This document shows positions 7,133-15,440 of a DNA stretch of 64,000 bases, piece by piece; the first letter of the stretch is position 1; each line of letters opens with the position of its first letter. The stretch lies in assembly GCF_013386115.1 (NCBI RefSeq), contig NZ_JACAOR010000018.1, forward strand, positions 1-64,000, in the 5' to 3' direction. The notes under the pieces were generated by a model. It saw only the letters and a program-made list of their open reading frames with translations. It was not told the origin of the DNA and ran no database searches. This DNA comes from Pseudomonas gingeri (GTDB lineage: Bacteria; Pseudomonadota; Gammaproteobacteria; Pseudomonadales; Pseudomonadaceae). A program made the translations under genes and the position numbers.

Positions 7133-8401
7133 CTACACCCAGCGTTTGAACAGCACGCTGGCATTGACCCCGCCGAAACCGAAGCCATTGGACAACGCGT
7201 ACTCCATGGTCAACGGCCGCGCCCCGCCGCGAATCAGGTCAAGGCCTGCAGCGGCCTCGTCGGGGTTGTCCAGGTTGAGCGTGGCCGGCGCGATCTGGTC
7301 GCGCAAGGCCAGAACTGTGAAGATCGCCTCGATCCCGCCGGCGGCGCCCAACAGGTGGCCGGTGGCGGATTTGGTCGAGCTGATGGCCGGGCCGTCCAGC
7401 GTACCGAACAGCGCCTTGATCGCCGCCATCTCGCCCTTGTCGCCCACCGGGGTCGAGGTGGCGTGGGCATTCAGGTGGCGAACTTGAGCCGGCTCGACAC
7501 CGGCCTGGCGCAAGGCCTGCTGCATCGAACGACGAGCACCGTCGCCGTCTTCGGGGCCGGCGGTCATGTGGTAGGCATCGGAGCTGGTGCCATACCCCAC
7601 CAGTTCGGCCAGGGGCTTGGCGCCACGGGCCAGGGCATGTTCGAGTTCCTCGATCACCAGCAGGCCGGCGCCCTCGCCCATGACAAAACCATCGCGGGCC
7701 TGATCGAAAGGCCGCGAGGCACGCTCCGGTGTGTCGTTGAAATCGCTGGACAGCGCCCTTGCCGCGGCGAAACCGGCCAGGCTGACGCGGTGGATGCAGG
7801 CCTCGGCGCCACCGCAGATCGCGACATCGACTTCTCCCGCACGGATCATCCGCGCGGCGTCGCCGATTGCCTGGACGCCGGCCGCGCAAGCGGTCACCGG
7901 TGTACCCAGCGGCCCCTTGAAACCGTAGCGGATCGAGACATGCCCGGCGGCCATATTGCCGAGAAACGACGGGATGGTGAACGGCGACAGGCGCCGCGGG
8001 CCCTTGCTGTCGGTGGTGCGCACCGCCTCGGCAATGGCCGGAAAGCCGCCGACACCAGTGGCGATGATGGTCGCCGTGCGTTCCCGCGCCTCGTCGGTAT
8101 CTGGCGCCCAGCCGGCCTGGGCCAGGGCTTCATCGGCGGCCGCCAGGGCGAACAGGATGAAGCGGTCCATCTTGCGCTGCTCCTTGGCCGCCAGCAGTTG
8201 GTCGGGATCGAAGCCGGCCTGCGGGTCCTGGAGGCGGTCCGGCACCTGGCCACCGATGCTGATCGACAGGTCGCCGATCAGCTCCGGCGGCAGCGGCCGG
8301 ATCCCGGACTGTCCGGCCAGCAGGCGCTGCCAGGTCGGTTCGACGCCGCAGCCCAGTGGGGTCAATGCGCCCATGCCCGTGACAACGATGCGTTTGTTCA
8401 T
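7133..8401 (-). CDS. Beta-ketoacyl-ACP synthase II paralogue (FabF-like)
   Basis: A 422-residue thiolase-fold condensing enzyme. The catalytic cysteine C172 is in TACAAGVQA, and both catalytic histidines are present (NAHATSTPVGD and KSATGHLLGAAGG). It ends in the usual GFGGVNASVLFKRW. Length and triad fit an active KAS II that elongates acyl-ACP with malonyl-ACP. It is not beside acpP, fabG or fabD, so it is a second copy, not the housekeeping fabF. It is divergent from an HxlR regulator 113 bp away, which probably controls it. Its role could be specialised fatty-acid or secondary-metabolite chain building; the sequence does not say. Confidence 0.92.
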   Translation of the reverse strand: MNKRIVVTGMGALTPLGCGVEPTWQRLLAGQSGIRPLPPELIGDLSISIGGQVPDRLQDPQAGFDPDQLLAAKEQRKMDRFILFALAAADEALAQAGWAPDTDEARERTATIIATGVGGFPAIAEAVRTTDSKGPRRLSPFTIPSFLGNMAAGHVSIRYGFKGPLGTPVTACAAGVQAIGDAARMIRAGEVDVAICGGAEACIHRVSLAGFAAARALSSDFNDTPERASRPFDQARDGFVMGEGAGLLVIEELEHALARGAKPLAELVGYGTSSDAYHMTAGPEDGDGARRSMQQALRQAGVEPAQVRHLNAHATSTPVGDKGEMAAIKALFGTLDGPAISSTKSATGHLLGAAGGIEAIFTVLALRDQIAPATLNLDNPDEAAAGLDLIRGGARPLTMEYALSNGFGFGGVNASVLFKRWV

Positions 8402-8446
8402 GACAATCCAACTCCTTCAGGTGATTGAGCGAGGTATTGGCTTATG

Positions 8447-8479
8447 GACGCTACTATCATCATGAAAGTAACATACTCA
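8447..8479. promoter_or_regulatory. Candidate HxlR operator in the divergent promoter region
   Basis: Between the FabF-like start (8401) and the HxlR start (8515), AGTA-ACA-TACT forms a short dyad within an AT-richer stretch. A further TACT lies to its left, so TACT-N11-AGTA is also present. HxlR proteins often bind such short dyads in their own divergent promoters. This is weak evidence from symmetry and location only. Confidence 0.35.
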
Positions 8480-8514
8480 CCGGACAAAAATCCGCTCGCC
8501 CGACAGGAGCCACC

Positions 8515-8997
8515 ATGCAACGCAAGACCCTGATCCATGCCGAATGCCCCATCGCCCGCAGCCTTGAACGGGTTGGCGAGTGGTGGAGCATCCTGATCAT
8601 GCGCGACGCCTTGCAGGGCCTGAAACGCTTCGACGAATTCTCCCGCAGCCTGGAGATTGCCCCGAACATGCTGACCCGGCGCCTGAATGCGCTGGTGGAA
8701 GACGGCCTGCTCGAGCGCGAGGCCTACAGCCAGCGCCCGCTGCGCTACCAGTATGTGCCGACCGCCAAGGGCAGGGATTTTCGCGTGGTGATCCTGGCCC
8801 TGGTGGAATGGGGCAATCGCCATTACGCACCGGAGGGCGAAAGCGTGCAGATCGTCGAACGCGACAGCGGCCGGCCATTGCACCTGATGATGGCGGATAG
8901 CGCCGATGGCCGTCCGGTGCCGCTGGAGCGCAGCACCGTGCAGGCCGGACCGGCGGCCAGTGAAGGAATGCGTCAGCGACTGGCCGGCGGCGAATAG
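8515..8997 (+). CDS. HxlR-family winged-helix transcriptional regulator
   Basis: 160 residues from the ATG at 8515, which has CAGGAG upstream; an upstream in-frame ATG lacks one. It opens with CPIARSLERVGEWWSILIMRDA, the HxlR hallmark with a conserved early cysteine. It continues with the winged-helix segment IAPNMLTRRLNALVEDGLLER and the wing RYQYVPTAKG. HxlR proteins are often redox- or aldehyde-responsive. It is divergent from the FabF-like gene and converges on the glyoxalase-fold gene, overlapping its last 25 bases. Confidence 0.9.
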   Translation: MQRKTLIHAECPIARSLERVGEWWSILIMRDALQGLKRFDEFSRSLEIAPNMLTRRLNALVEDGLLEREAYSQRPLRYQYVPTAKGRDFRVVILALVEWGNRHYAPEGESVQIVERDSGRPLHLMMADSADGRPVPLERSTVQAGPAASEGMRQRLAGGE

Positions 8998-9392
8998 GCA
9001 AAGATCAGCTCGATCCCGATGCCGTTCGGGTCTTCGACGAACAGTTGGTGTTCCGCCAGGTCGGGGACCACCCGCTCGTCAAAGGGCAGGCCGAGGTCGC
9101 GCAGGCGTTGGCGCATCCCCGGCAGGTCGCTGCAGCGAAAGGCGATGTGATCGAGCGCGCCTGTTCCCCCTCCACCGACACGGGCGCCCAGATAAGCCTC
9201 CAGCGCGGAGTTGCCGCGGTCCAGGTCGGCGATATGCAACAGTGCCCGTTCTCCCGCGTAGAGCCATTGGCCCGGGAACGGAAACGCCGGGCGCCAGCCC
9301 ACTTCAAGGCCGATGGCATCGCGAAAGAACGCCACCGTCTCGTCGACCCGCGAGGTACGCAGGGTGAAGTGATCGAGATGCTGGATCGTCAT
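8973..9392 (-). CDS. VOC/glyoxalase-fold family protein
   Basis: A 139-residue single-domain vicinal-oxygen-chelate protein with two beta-alpha-beta-beta-beta repeats: MTIQHLDHFTLR at the start, ALDHIAFRCSDL in the middle and GIGIELIF near the end. His8, the middle His and the late Glu are placed like VOC metal ligands. The family includes glyoxalase I, extradiol dioxygenases and antibiotic-binding proteins, so function cannot be fixed. Its ATG overlaps the stop of the SnoaL-like gene (ATGA), so the two form an operon. Its 3' end overlaps the convergent HxlR gene by 25 bases. Confidence 0.85.
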   Translation of the reverse strand: MTIQHLDHFTLRTSRVDETVAFFRDAIGLEVGWRPAFPFPGQWLYAGERALLHIADLDRGNSALEAYLGARVGGGGTGALDHIAFRCSDLPGMRQRLRDLGLPFDERVVPDLAEHQLFVEDPNGIGIELIFAYSPPASR

Positions 9393-9940
9393 AGTGCCCC
9401 CAGTTGCTTCATCAAGATCAGGTTGTCTTCAAGGTGCCAGTCGGCGGCAATCTTGCCGTTTTCGATCTGGTAGATATCGAAGGCGATGAAGTCCACCACC
9501 TGGCCGCTGCCCTTGCGCTCGCCAAAGGTCCCGGTGAAATGCCCGCGAAAGCGCAGCTGCGCGCTGACCCGATCACCGGCGACGATCATTTGCACGACTT
9601 CGCACGTCAGGTCGGGGACCGCGGCCCGAAAGGTCCGGGAAGCCTGCAACGGCCCCTCAGGCCCCTGCTGGCGCCCGGCAGGCAGGGTGTGATCGACGAA
9701 GTTGTCCGCCAGTGCCGTACGGGCCAGGGCTTCGTCACCCGTGTGCCAGAACGTGTCATAACGCAGGGCCGCGGTCTGCGCAAGTTTCAGTTGGGCGGCT
9801 GGCAGGCTCTTGTCGGCTGCCAGCACGCCCGGCCTCACCAGGTCGGGAGTAGCGGCGCTGGCCAGGCCCGAAAGTGCCAGGGCGATGAACGTACCCGTGA
9901 TACGGGTGGTGAGACGGCGGGACAGGGTTGAACGTGGCAT
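9389..9940 (-). CDS. Exported SnoaL-like / ester-cyclase-type protein
   Basis: 183 residues from the start at 9940 (GGAG about 9 bases upstream; an ATG 15 bases earlier has no ribosome-binding site). An N-terminal signal peptide (TFIALALSGLASAA) precedes a SnoaL-like, NTF2-fold domain with FWHTGDEALARTALADNFVDH and ending in GKIAADWHLEDNLILMKQLG. Secreted members of this family are usually uncharacterised; cytoplasmic relatives cyclise polyketides or hydrolyse small esters. It is the first gene of a two-gene operon with the glyoxalase-fold gene. No specific substrate can be read from the sequence. Confidence 0.82.
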   Translation of the reverse strand: MPRSTLSRRLTTRITGTFIALALSGLASAATPDLVRPGVLAADKSLPAAQLKLAQTAALRYDTFWHTGDEALARTALADNFVDHTLPAGRQQGPEGPLQASRTFRAAVPDLTCEVVQMIVAGDRVSAQLRFRGHFTGTFGERKGSGQVVDFIAFDIYQIENGKIAADWHLEDNLILMKQLGAL

Positions 9941-10175
9941 GGTCCAGGGCTCCATTGAGGGGACTGATCGGGGAAATCGGACGTGGACGCCGCCAGTTGG
10001 CAGCCCGTCGCCCGATCGCTGGACACCACGTTAATCATTCGGCCCTGCCTTGATAATCGAGCCTTGATCGAAAATCCATTTCGGTATTTCCGAATAATCA
10101 GCCCGAATGGCCCGAGTCGTTTTTACGCGTTGCGACCTCGTCAAAAAAAGGCATTGTGCTATCTCGAAAGCCGAT

Positions 10176-10218
10176 GTTATGTTTATAACAAGGTCAGAAC
10201 AAATGACACAAACATAAC
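10176..10218. promoter_or_regulatory. Inverted repeat upstream of rpiR-type gene, candidate operator
   Basis: GTTATGTTT (10176-10184) is exactly mirrored by AAACATAAC (10210-10218). The left half also contains GTTAT-GTTT-ATAAC. The site ends 23 bases before the RpiR-type start codon in an otherwise featureless 300-bp gap, so autoregulation is the simplest reading. The rest of 9941-10175 shows nothing definite. Confidence 0.5.
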
Positions 10219-10241
10219 AACCCCCATGCTGGCGCGCCGAT

Positions 10242-11102
10242 ATGTCCACGGAAAAGAACAGCTTTCTTCAAGTGCTGGAACAGCAGTTCTCCAGCCTGAC
10301 CCCCACCGGCAAGCGCATCGCCAGCTACCTGCTGGGCAACCCTGAGCAACTGCCGTTCGAGTCGGCCGACAGCATCGCGCAGCAGGCTTCCACCACGGGG
10401 ATTTCCGTGGGGCGCTTCCTGCGCTCGCTGGGTTACCAGAACATCGATGAGGTCAAGAAGAGCCTGCGCGGCGAAGCACCGAGCTCATGGCTGATCACCG
10501 ACCGGATTGCCGCCTTTCGTGCCGAGACCAACCAGGAAGATGCCCTCGACAGGTCCATGAGCCGCGAGCTCGAGGCCATCCAGCATGCCTATGGCCTGGC
10601 ACGCAGCGAGGCTTTCGCCAGGATCGTGCAACGCATCCATGAAGCCGATGCCGTGTTCATTCTCGGGATTCAATCCACCCGCGGGATTCTCACGGCGTTC
10701 CACAGCCACCTCGAATACATTCGTCCCAAGGTCTACTACGTCGATGGCCTGTCGGGGATCTACGCCGAAACGCTGAACTCCGGCTTCGCCAATCCCTACG
10801 CCATCATTGCCGACTTCCGCGCCTACTCCAGCGTGACCCAGGCCTTCTGCAACGCAGCGATCGACAACGAGTTGGCCACGGCCCTGATCACCGACCTGCA
10901 ATGCCCCTGGGCGCGAGACTACCCGCTGGATCTGCTGCAACTGAAAACCGATGTCGGGCAGTTCTGGGACTCCCCTGCTCCACTGGCCTGCCTGTTGAAC
11001 CTGGTGGTTTCGGCGGTCGCGGAGAAATACGGCGAGCGCCTCGACGAGCGCCTGGCCAGGAACCGTCAACTGCAAAAAGCCTTCGGCCAGTTCGAAGGCT
11101 GA
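10242..11102 (+). CDS. RpiR-family regulator (HTH + SIS domain)
   Basis: A 286-residue RpiR-type regulator. An N-terminal HTH of about 75 residues (SIAQQASTTGISVGRFLRSL) is followed by a sugar-isomerase (SIS) domain beginning near residue 125 with AVFILGIQSTRGILTAFHSHL. SIS domains bind phosphosugars; MurR, of the same family, controls murein-sugar recycling. It directly precedes a D-Ala-D-Ala dipeptidase and dipeptide transporter, both concerned with murein fragments, so control by a murein-derived signal is plausible. The gap to the dipeptidase is only 35 bases, suggesting cotranscription. E. coli ddp has no such regulator in its operon. Confidence 0.88.
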   Translation: MSTEKNSFLQVLEQQFSSLTPTGKRIASYLLGNPEQLPFESADSIAQQASTTGISVGRFLRSLGYQNIDEVKKSLRGEAPSSWLITDRIAAFRAETNQEDALDRSMSRELEAIQHAYGLARSEAFARIVQRIHEADAVFILGIQSTRGILTAFHSHLEYIRPKVYYVDGLSGIYAETLNSGFANPYAIIADFRAYSSVTQAFCNAAIDNELATALITDLQCPWARDYPLDLLQLKTDVGQFWDSPAPLACLLNLVVSAVAEKYGERLDERLARNRQLQKAFGQFEG

Positions 11103-11137
11103 CCCACCGCCTCGCCGAATCCCACTGGAGTGTTTGC

Positions 11138-11677
11138 GTGAACGACAGCCCCCTTGTAGAGATTGATGCCCAGCGCTATCAGGTGCAAATCGACCTGATC
11201 TACGCCAGTGCAGACAACCTGGCTGGAAAAGTGATCTACCCGACGGCCCGCTGCCTGCTGCATCGCCGCGCCGCCGAGTGCCTGGACAAGGCCAGCCGAC
11301 TGGCGCGCCTGGCCGGATTGACCCTGCGCCTCTATGACGCCTACCGCCCGCCCTACGCTCAGTACCTGTTGTGGGAAGCCTTGCCGAACAACGACTACGT
11401 GCGCGACCCGCACCTGGGCTCCCATCACAGCCGTGGCGTGGCCGTGGACCTGACCCTGGTGGGCAGCGATGGCGAGCCGTTGGACATGGGCACCGCCTTC
11501 GACGCCATGGAAGAACGCTCCCATCAGTTCTACCCCGACCTGCCCGCCGATGTGCAACGCAATCGCCTGCTGCTGCTGGGGATCATGCTCGGCGCCGGGT
11601 TCCAGGCCATCGATACCGAATGGTGGCATTACGAATTACCGAACGCCGACGACTACCCATTGCTGGAGGAGGATTGA
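11138..11677 (+). CDS. ddpX: D-alanyl-D-alanine dipeptidase (VanX/DdpX family)
   Basis: 179 residues from a GTG at 11138 with ACTGGAG upstream. The zinc-site motif SxHxxGxAxD is intact (Ser95, His97, Gly100, Ala102, Asp104), followed by EWWH (catalytic Glu161, zinc ligand His164). Arg70 in DAYRP matches the transition-state arginine of VanX. It hydrolyses D-Ala-D-Ala to free D-alanine. The order ddpX then substrate-binding protein, two permeases and two ATPases is that of E. coli ddpXABCDF, so D-Ala-D-Ala salvage is the likely role. No signal peptide is seen, so hydrolysis would follow import. Confidence 0.92.
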   Translation: MNDSPLVEIDAQRYQVQIDLIYASADNLAGKVIYPTARCLLHRRAAECLDKASRLARLAGLTLRLYDAYRPPYAQYLLWEALPNNDYVRDPHLGSHHSRGVAVDLTLVGSDGEPLDMGTAFDAMEERSHQFYPDLPADVQRNRLLLLGIMLGAGFQAIDTEWWHYELPNADDYPLLEED

Positions 11678-11883
11678 GCCACCGTCCCGAGAAACCCGAT
11701 CCACGCGCAACGCCAGCACCGACGAAACCGCAGAGTTTCGCAAGCGACACAGCACAGCCCGCCCCGGTGTGGCTGAGAACAACAATAACCCGCATGACTT
11801 ACGTTTCACCTGCAACTGCCCGGTTATAGCTTTTATAAAAAACCTGACGAACTTCCATACATCGAATGATCAAGGAAACCGGC

Positions 11884-13464
11884 ATGAACCCAACGAACAC
11901 CGTGACCCGCAACCCCTCTTCCGGCACTGGCAAACTGCTGCTGACCGTCCTGTGCAGCGCCTTGAGCCTGGGGGCCTGGCAGGCTGCCACGGCGGCCGTG
12001 CCCCAGGACACGCTGGTCATCGGCAAACCGGCCGATCCGCAGACGCTGGACCCGGCCGTGACCTTCGACAACAACGACTGGACCATCACCTACCCGTCGT
12101 ACCAGCGCCTGGTCGGCTACAAGGTCGAAGGTGACAAGAGCAGCACCGAAGTCCAGGGCGACCTGGCCGAGAGCTGGACCGTATCCCCGGACAACCTGGT
12201 CTGGGAATTCAAGATCAGGCCCGGCAACAAGTTCGATGACGGCGCCCCGGTGGATGCGGCCGCGGTGAAGTTTTCCTTCGACCGCCTGATGACCCTCAAG
12301 CAGGGGCCATCGGGGGCCTTTCCGGAAGACATGGTGGTGACCGTGGTCGACCCGCAGACCATCCGTTTCACCCTGAAGACACCGTTCGCGCCATTCCTCT
12401 TCACCCTGGCCCATAACGGTGCCTCGATCATCAACCCGGCGGTGATGAGCAAGGGCGCCGACGTCAATGCCTGGCTGTCCAGCCACACCGCCGGCTCCGG
12501 GCCCTTCCGCCTGAGCAACTGGCAGAAAGGCCAGTCGTTGACCCTGGAACCGAACAGTTATTTCGCCGGCCCCAAACCGGCGCTGAAAAGCGTGGTGATC
12601 AAGATCATCGCCGAGCCTTCCGTGCGTCGCCTGCAGCTCGAACACGGTGACCTGGACATCATCGAAGACATGCCCGAAGACCAGCTCGGCGCGCTCGGCA
12701 AAAAGTCCGGCGTGGTGGTCCGGGAGTTCCCGTCGCTGCGGGTGACCTACCTCTACCTGAACAACAAGAAGGGCCCGCTGGCCAACGTCGATGCCCGCCG
12801 GGCGATCACCGAGGCCGTGGACTACAACGGCATTGTCAAAGGTATCCTCAAGGACAAGGCCAAGCTGATGAACGGGCCGATCCCGGACGGCATGTGGGCC
12901 TATGACAGCTCGCTGCCACCGATGAAACAGGACCTCGCCGGCGCCAGGGACAGCCTCGCCAAGGTCCCGCAGAAGATCACCACCCTGAGCTACATGTACT
13001 CGGACAAGGACCCCAACTGGGAACCGATCGGCCTGACCCTGCAAGCGGCGCTGGCCCCCCTGGGCATCAACCTCAAGCTGGAAAAACTCGCCAACGCGAC
13101 CTTGCGCGAGCGCGTCGGCCAGGCCGACTTCGACATCGCCTCGGGGGCCTGGAGCCCGGACTTTGCCGACCCCTACATGTTCATGAACTTCTGGTTCGAT
13201 TCCAAGATGCAGGGCCTGCAGGGCAACCGCTCGTTCTACAGCAATCCCGAAGTCGACCAGCTGATCCGCGAAGCGGCCTCCACCAGCGATACCGCCAGGC
13301 GCGTCGAGCTGTACCAGACGGCACAGAAAAAAGTGCTCAAGGACAGCGTCTACGCCTACCTCTATCAGAAGAGCTATACCTTGCCGATGCGTGATTCGGT
13401 CAAGGGCTACGTGTTCAACCCGATGCTCGAACAGGTCTTCAACCTGGGCAGCATGAGCAAGTAA
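11884..13464 (+). CDS. ddpA: Dipeptide ABC transporter periplasmic binding protein (DdpA-like)
   Basis: About 526 residues, a family-5 extracellular solute-binding protein. The N-terminus has a Sec signal (KLLLTVLCSALSLG then AATAA). The fold signature includes LAESWTVSPDNLVWEFKIRPG and DGAPVDAAAVKFSFDRL. The start at 11884 follows AAGGA; an ATG 18 bases earlier is less well placed. The 206-bp gap after ddpX may hold its own promoter (a TTATAAAA stretch near 11834). It would capture D-Ala-D-Ala or related murein peptides. Family-5 proteins also bind opines, nickel and oligopeptides, so the ligand is inferred from the operon. Confidence 0.88.
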   Translation: MNPTNTVTRNPSSGTGKLLLTVLCSALSLGAWQAATAAVPQDTLVIGKPADPQTLDPAVTFDNNDWTITYPSYQRLVGYKVEGDKSSTEVQGDLAESWTVSPDNLVWEFKIRPGNKFDDGAPVDAAAVKFSFDRLMTLKQGPSGAFPEDMVVTVVDPQTIRFTLKTPFAPFLFTLAHNGASIINPAVMSKGADVNAWLSSHTAGSGPFRLSNWQKGQSLTLEPNSYFAGPKPALKSVVIKIIAEPSVRRLQLEHGDLDIIEDMPEDQLGALGKKSGVVVREFPSLRVTYLYLNNKKGPLANVDARRAITEAVDYNGIVKGILKDKAKLMNGPIPDGMWAYDSSLPPMKQDLAGARDSLAKVPQKITTLSYMYSDKDPNWEPIGLTLQAALAPLGINLKLEKLANATLRERVGQADFDIASGAWSPDFADPYMFMNFWFDSKMQGLQGNRSFYSNPEVDQLIREAASTSDTARRVELYQTAQKKVLKDSVYAYLYQKSYTLPMRDSVKGYVFNPMLEQVFNLGSMSK

Positions 13465-13474
13465 ACCTGCTCGC

Positions 13475-13502
13475 GCGCGCCGGCCTTGCGGGGGCGGCGC
13501 GT
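13475..13502 (+). other. GC-rich hairpin between ddpA- and ddpB-like genes
   Basis: CGCGCCG (13476-13482) pairs with CGGCGCG (13495-13501), with further G-C pairs in the loop. Such structures after a binding-protein gene often stabilise its mRNA or attenuate the downstream permease genes so that the binding protein is made in excess. No T-run follows, so full termination is unlikely. Confidence 0.4.
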
Positions 13503-13538
13503 GTCTGATTCTCGTCGTTCGTGTGACTGAGGTGCCCG

Positions 13539-14555
13539 ATGGCCTTCCTGACTCTGTTGCGCAAGCGCCTGCTCGGCCTGGTGTTGGTCGTGTTCGGCGT
13601 TTCGCTGATTACCTTTGCAATTTCGCACCTGATTCCCGGGGACCCTGCCCGACTGATCGCCGGCGACCGGGCCAGCGACGCGCTGGTGGCCGGTATCCGT
13701 CACCAGTTGGGCCTGGACCTGCCGCTGTATCAACAATACGGTCGTTACCTGATGGACCTGCTGCACGGCGACCTGGGTACGTCGATACGTACCAACCGTC
13801 CGGTGCTGGAAGACCTGCAGGCGTTCTTCCCGGCCACCCTGGAACTGGCGCTGGTGGCGCTGGTGCTGGCAATCCTGGTCGGCGTGCCGCTGGGCGTGCT
13901 GTCGGCGGTCTATCACAACCGGGCCATCGACCAGATCGCCCGCACCCTGGCGGTCACCGGTATTTCCACCCCGGCCTTCTGGCTCGGCCTGGGCGCGATT
14001 GTGCTGTTCTACGGCCAATTGGGCTGGTTGCCTGGCGGTGGACGGCTGTCCGAAGGGCTCGTCCCGCCACCGACCTTTACCGGTTTCTACCTGATCGACG
14101 CGTTGCTCGCCGGTAACGCCGGCCTGTTTCTCGATGCCCTGCAACACCTGATTCTGCCCGCCGCGACCCTGGGCTTCGTCACCCTCGGCGTGGTTGCCCG
14201 GCAGATCCGTTCGGCCATGCTCGATCAACTGGGCGAGGACTATATCCGCACCGCCCGTGCCTACGGCCTGTCGCGCTGGACGGTGATCCTGCGCCACGCC
14301 CTGCCCAACGCGCTGATCCCCTCGGTCACCGTGCTCGGCCTGACCCTGGGCGACCTGCTGTATGGCGCCGTGCTGACCGAAACCGTATTCGCCTGGCCGG
14401 GCATGGGCGCCTACGTGGTCAAGTCGATCCAGTCGCTGGATTTCCCGGCGGTGATGGGCTTCGCGATCCTGGTGTCATTCATCTATGTGCTGTTGAACAT
14501 GGCCATCGATCTTCTGTACCGCGTGATCGACCCACGCATCGGCGAGGTGAATTGA
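13539..14555 (+). CDS. ddpB: Dipeptide ABC transporter permease (DdpB/DppB-like)
   Basis: A 338-residue inner-membrane permease of DppB type. It starts with MAFLTLLRKRLLGLVLVVFG and includes the DppB-family segment SHLIPGDPARL near residue 30, where family members carry PGDP. The ABC-interaction loop is in DYIRTARAYGLSRWTVILRH near residues 230-250. It ends one base before the next permease gene's start. With the partner permease it would form the heterodimeric channel for the dipeptide. Confidence 0.9.
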   Translation: MAFLTLLRKRLLGLVLVVFGVSLITFAISHLIPGDPARLIAGDRASDALVAGIRHQLGLDLPLYQQYGRYLMDLLHGDLGTSIRTNRPVLEDLQAFFPATLELALVALVLAILVGVPLGVLSAVYHNRAIDQIARTLAVTGISTPAFWLGLGAIVLFYGQLGWLPGGGRLSEGLVPPPTFTGFYLIDALLAGNAGLFLDALQHLILPAATLGFVTLGVVARQIRSAMLDQLGEDYIRTARAYGLSRWTVILRHALPNALIPSVTVLGLTLGDLLYGAVLTETVFAWPGMGAYVVKSIQSLDFPAVMGFAILVSFIYVLLNMAIDLLYRVIDPRIGEVN

Positions 14556-14556
14556 A

Positions 14557-15438
14557 ATGTCCGTCCCCCTGACCGCGGCGCGCGGCCCGCGCTGGAGCGA
14601 GAAACTCGCCTACCTGGCCTACCAGGTCCGCCGCAGCCCGCTGACCATGGCCGGCCTGGCGATCACCAGCATCGTCCTGCTGTGCATGATCTTCGCCCCC
14701 TGGCTCGCCAGCCACGACCCCAACGCACTGGACCTCACCGCGCGGCTTATGCCGCCGTCCGCCGAACACTGGTTCGGCACCGATGAAGTCGGTCGAGACC
14801 TGTTCAGCCGAGTCCTGTTCGGCAGCCAGCAATCGGTGGGCGTCGGCCTGTTCGTGGCCTTTGCCTCCTGCCTGATCGGTGGCCTGCTGGGCTGCTTCTC
14901 CGGGATCATCGGCGGGCGTTTCGACGCGCTGATCATGCGCCTGATGGACATCATGCTGTCGGTGCCCTCCCTGGTGCTGATCATGGCCCTGGCCGCGGCC
15001 CTGGGCGCCAGCCTGTTCAACGCCATGCTGGCGATCACCCTCGTGCGGATCCCGTCCTATGTGCGCCTGGCCCGCGGCCAGGCCCTGAGCATCCGCCAGA
15101 TGGGCTACGTCAAGGCGGCCCAGACCTTCGGGGCCGGACGCTGGCACATGGTGCACTGGCACGTCGCCCGCAACGCCATGCCGCCGCTGCTGGTGCAACT
15201 GAGCCTGGATATAGGCAGCGCCATTCTCATGGCCTCGGCCCTGGGCTTTATCGGCCTGGGGGCACAGCAGCCCACCGCCGAATGGGGCGCCATGGTCGCC
15301 ACCGGGCGCAACTACATCCTCGACAACTGGTGGTACTCGACCTTTCCCGGCCTGGCGATCCTGATCACCGCCACCGGTTTCAACCTGCTGGGCGATGGCG
15401 TGCGCGATCTGCTCGATCCACGGCAACAGGGGAAATGA
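14557..15438 (+). CDS. ddpC: Dipeptide ABC transporter permease (DdpC/DppC-like)
   Basis: A 293-residue DppC-type permease. An N-terminal cytoplasmic segment and first helix (MAGLAITSIVLLCMIFAPWLA) are followed by HWFGTDEVGRDLFSRVLFG, a strongly conserved DppC signature. The EAA-type loop is in GYVKAAQTFGAGRWHMVHWH. Its start follows the ddpB-like stop by two bases and its stop overlaps an ATG of the next gene, so the transporter genes are tightly coupled. Confidence 0.9.
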   Translation: MSVPLTAARGPRWSEKLAYLAYQVRRSPLTMAGLAITSIVLLCMIFAPWLASHDPNALDLTARLMPPSAEHWFGTDEVGRDLFSRVLFGSQQSVGVGLFVAFASCLIGGLLGCFSGIIGGRFDALIMRLMDIMLSVPSLVLIMALAAALGASLFNAMLAITLVRIPSYVRLARGQALSIRQMGYVKAAQTFGAGRWHMVHWHVARNAMPPLLVQLSLDIGSAILMASALGFIGLGAQQPTAEWGAMVATGRNYILDNWWYSTFPGLAILITATGFNLLGDGVRDLLDPRQQGK

Positions 15439-15440
15439 CC

